A stretch of 46,785 nt of DNA from Chara braunii (taxonomy: Eukaryota; Streptophyta; Charophyceae; Charales; Characeae). Below the pieces are notes generated by a model. It was not told the DNA's origin, did not search any database, and was given only the letters and a program-made list of their open reading frames with translations. The DNA lies in assembly GCA_003427395.1 (NCBI GenBank), contig BFEA01000170.1:670867-717651 (forward strand), given 5' to 3'. Both the position numbers and the translations under genes were made by a program. Positions 41,471-46,785 of this stretch are shown piece after piece (the first letter of the stretch is position 1; each line of letters starts with the position of its first letter).

Positions 41471-43058
41471 CACCGCGGTCTACTCGACGTTCGAGATTGA
41501 TGACGACTTGCGAGACTATTTCATCCGCGGCTACAAGGCCGACCCCGAGTTTCGCGACAAGTACGCGAATTGTTCCTCACCCAATCCGACACCTTCTCAC
41601 TACCAGATCCATGAGGGATATTTGCTCGTCCACTCGCGGGGGAAGGATCTCCTTTGCGTACCGAGTGACCCTTACTTGCGTACGCGGCTTCTTGGCGAGT
41701 TCCACGATGCTCCCGCCATCGGACATTTTGGCGTCAATCGAACGATTGGCCGACTTCGCGAGCGATTTTGGTGGTCCGGTCTTCTCGACGACGTCACACG
41801 CTACTGCGAGTCATGCGAGATTTGCCGGCGTTGCAAATCCCGCAATCATCGTCCGTATGGCGAGTTGCGACCACTACCGGTTCCCTTGCGCCGAAGGGAG
41901 GCGATTGCCATGGATATCACTGGACCATTCCCCAAGCACAAGACCGGTGTGGATGGGATTCTCACGGTAGTCGATCGACTCACCAAGTTTGCCATGTTTT
42001 TGCCTTGTCGCTATCATGCCAAGGCATCAAAATTGGCTGAGGTTCTCTACGCCGGTTGGATTCAAACCAAGGGTTACCCCAAGGATATCGTCTGCGACCG
42101 CAACACTTGGTTCATGTCTGATTTTTGGTTGGCACTCACCAAACGATGGGGCTCATCTCTCAAGCCTAGTTCAACTCACCACCCTCAGACGGATGGCCAG
42201 ACGGAGAGGGCGCACCAGACGGCACAGGTCCCTCTTCGCACTCTCATCCGTCCCGATCAGAAGGATTGGGTTGAGCGGCTGCCGGATGTCGAATTGGCCT
42301 ACAATTCGTCCATCCACCCGACTATCGGGATGTCGCCTTTCGAGTTTGAGCATGGCTCTCCGATCACTTCTCCACTGGACACCATCGTTCCACGCACGGC
42401 CTAGAGCGACGACCATCTCCTTTTCTTGCGCCAGATGCAAGAGTTTCTTGTCAAGGCACGCAATCAGATGGCGAAAACGAAGCAACGCATGAGCCAGCAG
42501 GCCAATCGCCAGCATCTTCCTTGTCCATTTCGCGCCGGCGACCTCGTGTGGGTTTCCGCCGCAGAATTCAGCCTTGAGCAGGATATCTCTCGGAAGCTCC
42601 TCCCGAAATGGATGGGCCCATGGCCGATTGTAGCACCTGCTGGGGATGCACCTGAGGGACCGTCCTTCACAGTTCAGGTGCCCGCCCACTTGCCCGTCTA
42701 CCCGGTTTTCCATTGCTCCNAGTTGGCGCTGTACACACCAGCAGATCAGGATGACTTTCCCAGGCGACGATCTCAAGACCCACCCTCTATGGACGGCTTT
42801 CAGGAGGTCGGTGACATCATTTCCCAGCGACGCTACGACAACAAGCCGACCGAGTATCTGGTACACTTTGCGTATTGCACCCACCGGGCCGACCGCTGGT
42901 TGACCCGTGCGGAACTCCAAGCGACAGCTCCAGATGTTCTCGTACGGTATGAACGAAAGATGCAAGGCAAGCCGGCATCTTTGGCTCCACGCCGCAACCG
43001 CGTCCAGGTTCCACCTTCAGATCATCGGCTGCAACCCCGACCCCGCTTGGCTTCATAA
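41471..43058 (+). pseudogene. Chromovirus C integrase with chromodomain, one stop
   Basis: The zinc domain is [20 protein letters not shown] with [11 protein letters not shown]. The catalytic core has the DDE residues in [15 protein letters not shown] and [18 protein letters not shown] at 42402-42404 interrupts after [10 protein letters not shown], and the same frame continues with FRAGDLVWVSAAEFSLEQDI, WMGPWPIV and HLPVYPVFHCS. A chromodomain lies at about 42790-42960: EVGDIISQRRYDNKPTEYLV, then HRADRWLTRAELQATAPDVL. A basic tail ends at 43058. One N (42720) changes a codon. Only the one stop keeps the integrase from being whole. Confidence 0.9.
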
Positions 43059-43069
43059 GGAGGGGGGGG
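43058..43069 (+). other. Polypurine tract of chromovirus C
   Basis: AGGAGGGGGGGG-like purine run (to 43069) directly before TGTTACAT of the 3' LTR. It overlaps the end of the pol stop codon. Confidence 0.8.
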
Positions 43070-44630
43070 TGTTACATACTGCGCCTGCACACGAGGGCCA
43101 TTTTCCAGGCCCTGCGTCGTTCAGGCTGGAAGCCTGAATTTCAGGCTCAAGGCCTGGAAATAAGGGCATGCAGACCCCAGGACGGTTCAACCCAAAAGCC
43201 GAACATCCGGGGCCCACAGGACTTGCATTGTTTTAGCCAAAAATAGGCCTGAGCCTTTTCAGCCTGAAACTGAGGGCTATTCCCGGGCCTGCAGACCCCA
43301 TGACGGTTCAACTCGAAAGCCTGACATCCGGGGCCCACAGGCCTTACATCAGCCTAAAAAAGGCCTGAGCTTTTCAGCCTGAAACTGAGGGCTATTTCCG
43401 GGCCTACTAGCCCCATGATGTTTCAACCCAAAAGCCTGACATCCGGGGCCCACGGGCCCTGCATTGTTTCAGCCTAAAAAAAGGCCTGATCCTTTTTAGC
43501 TCGAAACTGAGGGCTATTCTCGGGCCCTCGTCAGACCGACCTGGCCTGAAACAAGCACAGTCGGGCATGAGCAGGAGTGACCTGCCCGGAAGCTTCCTCA
43601 GGGGCTAGCACGTCCAGGCATTGGCAGGAGTGACCTGCCCTGAAGCTTCCTCAGGGGCTANCACGTGCAGGCATTGGCAAGAGCAGCCTCCTGGACGGGC
43701 CAGCACTATATANGACTNGCCCNCCCTACAGGTTGGGNCANACGAGAGGAGACTGCCCAGGCACTCGATGTGCANTTCTGCAGGAGGTAGTNGTCTTCAG
43801 GATTCGGCTGCAATAGTAGAGTAGCGTTAGCAGTAGTCTTCANCGNTNGGCGCTAGTAGCAGTAGGCTAGAGTAGTGGAGAGAGGAGGCTGGCGGAGGCC
43901 ANGGATACTTACNTGTGGCGCCATAGCTCCAGCTTCGTCTTCAAGGTACCTGCAGCAGGACGNCACCTTCAGGGTGACTTACCTGTGGCGCCATAGCTCC
44001 ANCTCGTCATNGAGGTACCTGCAGCACAGNGTCANCATCACAGGTTAGTACNTGGCNCCGGAGAGAGAGAGAGAGAGTTCTTCTTCTTCCTCTTCTCAGT
44101 CCACCATCTCCCTCCCTATCCNCTCACTGTCTGACTTCACTGCTTCGGCAGACTACGAGAGTGAGAGTGGTTACTTGCAGAGGTTANAGGCGGGGATTGT
44201 CACGNGCNTTGGNCCCAGGATCTGGTTCGACATTTTTGGGCAGANATTGGTTGGACTTCGGCCAGGNACTATTNCGAACTCCGCTATTGCGATCTTGANT
44301 CTTCTCCCTTGNCTCCATCTTCGTCCTTCCCTCCCCCTCCATCTCTCATCCGTGGTATCTCCCCATGTGTGTATGCAGGAGGGACCTTCGTCTATGCATG
44401 CGGTCCCTCCTCTCCCTCTCACATGTGTGATGTATGATGGGATGTCGTAACAGTCCAGGTCAGGTCAGGACTTATCTCAAAGTCTTCTGCTGTGCTATCA
44501 AATGCCATTTTTCATGTATCGGAATGTACATTATCTGTTGATGTTTCACTAATAGTACATTGTCGATTCAGTCCTTTTCATCACATTGCGGATCCTTGGC
44601 TGAATACATAGCCCAACTTGGCATATGACA
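43070..44630 (+). repeat. Chromovirus C 3' LTR
   Basis: 1,561 bp, TGTTACATACTGCGCC to GGCATATGACA. Nearly identical to the 5' LTR, apart from scattered substitutions, a short deletion in the second 121-bp repeat and many single N bases (43661-44312). Confidence 0.95.
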
Positions 44631-44635
44631 CCAAC
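44631..44635. repeat. Target site duplication CCAAC (right)
   Basis: Second copy of the 5-bp duplication. Confidence 0.95.
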
Positions 44636-44650
44636 CAACGAGGAGCTGTG

Positions 44651-44707
44651 ACAAATTGTTTCGGAGTTTCACTGTCTCATCAGGAGGCTGAACCCTCGAC
44701 AGTCTGC
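44651..44707 (-). ncRNA. Hammerhead ribozyme copy E, stem II shortened
   Basis: Minus strand. Stem III strand GCAGACTG, triplet GTC (the preferred natural triplet), GAGG/GTTCAG/CCTC stem-loop I and CTGATGA are all present. The stem II 3' strand has lost three bases (CTCC-GAAAC) and the 5' strand reads GACAG, so stem II cannot form properly. The unit continues left of chromovirus C at 34079. Confidence 0.8.
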
Positions 44708-44807
44708 AGAGTCCCCTAACTGATTACACTAACTTCTGTAAGTGATAATCCACCTCAACCCTGGTCGTGGTTAAGCATCAACGACTGCCCGACAACTGAT
44801 ATATATA

Positions 44808-44840
44808 GTCATTGAAACTCCGACAAAACAATTTGTCACA
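44808..44840 (+). ncRNA. Hammerhead 3' half, copy F
   Basis: Stem II remnant GTCATTGAAACTCCGAC, an altered AAAAC in place of GAAAC, and CAATTTGTCACA. CTGATGA is not in position, being replaced by (TA)n. It is a decayed fragment. Confidence 0.65.
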
Positions 44841-44911
44841 CCCACTGTTGTCCTCTTCTCCCTCTCTGCCTACGGTTTACGGGGCGGCTCTGTTTGACGA
44901 TATATTCCAAC

Positions 44912-44947
44912 CTGATGAGTCGGTGAAACTCTAACGAAACAGTTTGT
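44912..44947 (+). ncRNA. Hammerhead 3' part, copy G
   Basis: CTGATGA, GTCGG, TGAAACT, CTAAC (one mismatch and one wobble against GTCGG), GAAAC and AGTTTGTC are present. The stem I and 5' stem III strands are missing: TATATTCCAAC precedes the core. Confidence 0.7.
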
Positions 44948-44989
44948 CACAGCCCCTCGTTTGTTTAGAGCTGGGTGGTATATATAATC

Positions 44990-45850
44990 TATAATCCGAA
45001 AAGTTGCAAAAACATTTATGAACTGCACAAAACTATGTTGATCACCTTGACTACCTACCTACCACTTCTCCTAAGGGTTATACAGAGTACCCCTGCGAAC
45101 ATAGCTTTGTCGTCTCCCTCCAGCCATCAGAGGGGACGCATGTTGCCCCCCGCCCCAACCACGGTGGTCAAGGATGGGATGGCATCGCCGGTGAACATCG
45201 TTTGCTTTTTCTTCATAACATAGTTCTTTTTCGAATTTTTTTTTGCCAGGACCCTCCTCTCTCCTTGCACGGCCCAGCCGTCCGGGCCGGGAAAATCGGG
45301 TGATCTGGGCAGCCTGGCTGGTAGCCTAGCTTTTAATTCATTTTTGGCCCGGCCAGGCAGGTGGTCCGGGGCCACTCTAGTAACATAGAGACCAGCATCA
45401 TAATCATGACAATTTCACGACGACTTGTTTTTTTCGCTAGCCTGAGCCGCTGCCCGGCTGCCCGGCTGCCCGGGCCCAGCCGGTTGGGCCCGGGGGTGTC
45501 CGCCCGGCGAAACCGTGCGACACAAAAACCCAGCAAGGGACTTTTTTTTTTTTTTTGGGAAGGNGGGGTTGTGATACACTACCATAGAGGACCCCGAATC
45601 TGCATTAAAAAATGATTTTTTTTTTTTTTTTTTTGGGGGGGGGTGTAGTGGGAAGGTAGCGGGAACATGCGCGCATACGTGTGCTCCAGATGGGGGAGTG
45701 GGAAGGTAACGGGAAGCGAGACGATCGGGGGGCCGGGGGGGGGAATGACATCGGGAGGGCGCAGGTGGGTGATCGGGAAGGTGAGCGCGTGTGGAGCACA
45801 CGGGGCATGGCGGGGCCACGTGGGGGGGACCAGCGATTGGGCGCGATCCT
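44990..45850. other. No gene seen, GC-rich and homopolymer tracts
   Basis: It contains CCCGGCTGCCCGG repeats at 45450-45475, poly(T) at 45541-45556 and 45616-45634, and an N at 45564. No reading frame has family resemblance. Confidence 0.4.
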
Positions 45851-45859
45851 GACAATTTG

Positions 45860-46131
45860 GGAGGGAGAGGAATGGAGCTCGAAACGGTTGCGAGGAATTA
45901 GAAGAAGTGAAAGGAAGTAATGATGAAAAGGAAAAAGAAGAAGAAGAAGAGAAGAAGAAGAAAACGAAAGAGGAAGAAGAAGCGACAACGAAGAAGAAGA
46001 AGAAGAAGTGACGATGAAAAAGAAAAAGAAATAGAGAGTGAAGAAGAGGAAGAAAAAGCAACAATGATGAAGAGGAAGTGACGTTGAAAAAGAAGAAGAA
46101 GAAGAAGAAAAAAAGAAGTGAAGAAGAAGAT

Positions 46132-46193
<62 letters not shown>

Positions 46194-46203
46194 CCCCCCC
46201 CCC
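45860..46203. repeat. Purine (GAA) tract followed by (CT)n and poly(C)
   Basis: About 45900-46125 is nearly all purine (GAAGAA/AAGAAG words), 46135-46190 is (CT)n and 46191-46203 is mostly C. The long Ser/Phe/Leu and Arg/Glu frames are artefacts of this composition. Confidence 0.9.
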
Positions 46204-46785
46204 AAGTCCCTTACCTTGTCGATAGCGGGCGTTGACGGGCGACGGTGGGGTCGGCGGGGTCACGCGCTCTGGCAGGCGTTGGCAGGTTCTGGCGGTGTCG
46301 AAGTTCCGCGTCGAAGTCCGGTGGAGCTACAGAACTGCAGGCCAGGGAATGAGGGCCCCCGTCTTCCCTCGAACAGAACACACCCTCATTTTGGCTGTAT
46401 CTGGCCGGAAATATAACTCCTATACAATCATTTTCAGGGTGCATTATGTTCGGGGGAAGACAGTAGCAGGTACAACATGAGAATGGGGGAGGGAACGGGG
46501 GCCAGTAGTTCCCACCCTCACCGATTTGAAATTTGGCCATCTGGGCCGTCGACCTTTGCGATTGATGATCCAGATTGGGCACGATTTCCTATCAGTGAAA
46601 TCCGGCCTGCCGCCCTCGTTTTGTTTTTTTTTTTCGTGGTCTGCATAGTCTGCCATGAGGGCTAAAAGGCCCCCAGCGCCAAAAAAAAATAAAATAAATT
46701 AACCTACACTGATGCACTGAGGGCGACCAGTGGCCAACCAGGGGTGACAATCCGCCAGGCGGCCCGCCCCCCCCCCCCCCCCCCC
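46204..46785. other. No gene seen; window ends in poly(C)
   Basis: Mixed GC-rich sequence without a recognisable product. The last 18 bases are all C. A TTTTTTTTTT run lies at about 46624-46634. Confidence 0.4.

Larger units (their letters stand above)
34085..44630 (+). mobile_element. Chromovirus C (Ty3/gypsy), full-length
   Basis: Complete structure on the plus strand: 5' LTR 34085-35651, primer site 35654-35664, leader with a 13-bp minisatellite, gag 36564-38090, protease, RT, RNase H, integrase with chromodomain to 43058, purine tract 43058-43069 and 3' LTR 43070-44630. It is flanked by a 5-bp CCAAC duplication. The LTR ends form the inverted pair TGTTACAT/ATGTAACA. The LTRs are nearly identical, so insertion is recent. 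Coding is damaged by one gag stop, pol frameshifts, one pol stop and an assembly patch (about 38986-40066). Confidence 0.95.

Noticed and set aside
45579-46263. Ser/Phe/Leu- and Arg/Glu-rich frames on the minus strand
   Set aside because: Artefacts of the GAA tract and (CT)n.
46768-46785. Telomere-like C-run at the window end
   Set aside because: A pure homopolymer, not a telomeric repeat unit.

Overview
This window is eukaryotic, repeat-dominated nuclear DNA, almost certainly from the green lineage. There are no operons, no ordinary host gene and no nuclear RNA gene that I can support. The content is nested retrotransposons and DNA transposons in several states of decay, plus microsatellites, one 280-base run of N and one misassembled organellar patch. 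The green-lineage call rests on three chromodomain-bearing Ty3/gypsy elements (chromoviruses) with plant-type initiator-Met primer sites, a Penelope-like element whose domain order matches the Chlamys/Naiad group, and an intact plastid-type rpl36 in the patch. A streptophyte alga such as Chara is plausible, but that is inference.

Layout. (1) 346-3908 and 13695-14260 are the two halves of one old chromovirus (A). Its integrase gene is split by a LINE (3909 to about 13690) lying on the minus strand, with its poly(A) tail visible as 27 T at 3910-3936. (2) 14581-14932 is a fold-back repeat with 85-bp arms. 14960-16640 holds no gene. (3) 16830-23170 is chromovirus B, inserted in a GATT array. Both LTRs, gag, protease and chromodomain remain, but the RT, RNase H and integrase core are deleted. 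(4) 23330-28400, minus strand, is a decayed Penelope-like element with a GIY-YIG nuclease upstream of the RT. The 3' end of a second copy lies at 29711-30740. Next to that second copy is a 1,072-bp non-autonomous DNA transposon (28608-29679) with a perfect 8-bp target duplication. (5) 32313-34084 and 44631-44990 form a cluster of seven full or partial type III hammerhead ribozyme motifs in alternating orientation, with a 750-bp TIR element (32552-33301) between the first two. (6) 34085-44630 is chromovirus C, full-length and young-looking, with two 1.56-kb LTRs and the 5-bp target duplication CCAAC. It inserted inside one hammerhead unit. (7) 45000-46785 holds low-complexity sequence only.

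An assembly artefact sits inside chromovirus C. Bases of about 38986-40066 replace part of pol with a group II intron RT fragment and plastid DNA carrying rpl36. The patch contains the 19-bp Tn5/Nextera mosaic end (39392-39410) flanked by an identical 51-bp duplication, so it is most simply a sequencing-library chimera that was assembled into the contig.

The most interesting biology is the hammerhead cluster. The motifs have the conserved core, a 4-bp stem I with a hexaloop, a 5-bp stem II, an 8-bp stem III and loops able to kiss (UUCA with UGAA). They resemble retrozyme ribozymes of plants but occur here as alternating head-to-head and tail-to-tail units. Second is the permuted Penelope-like element.
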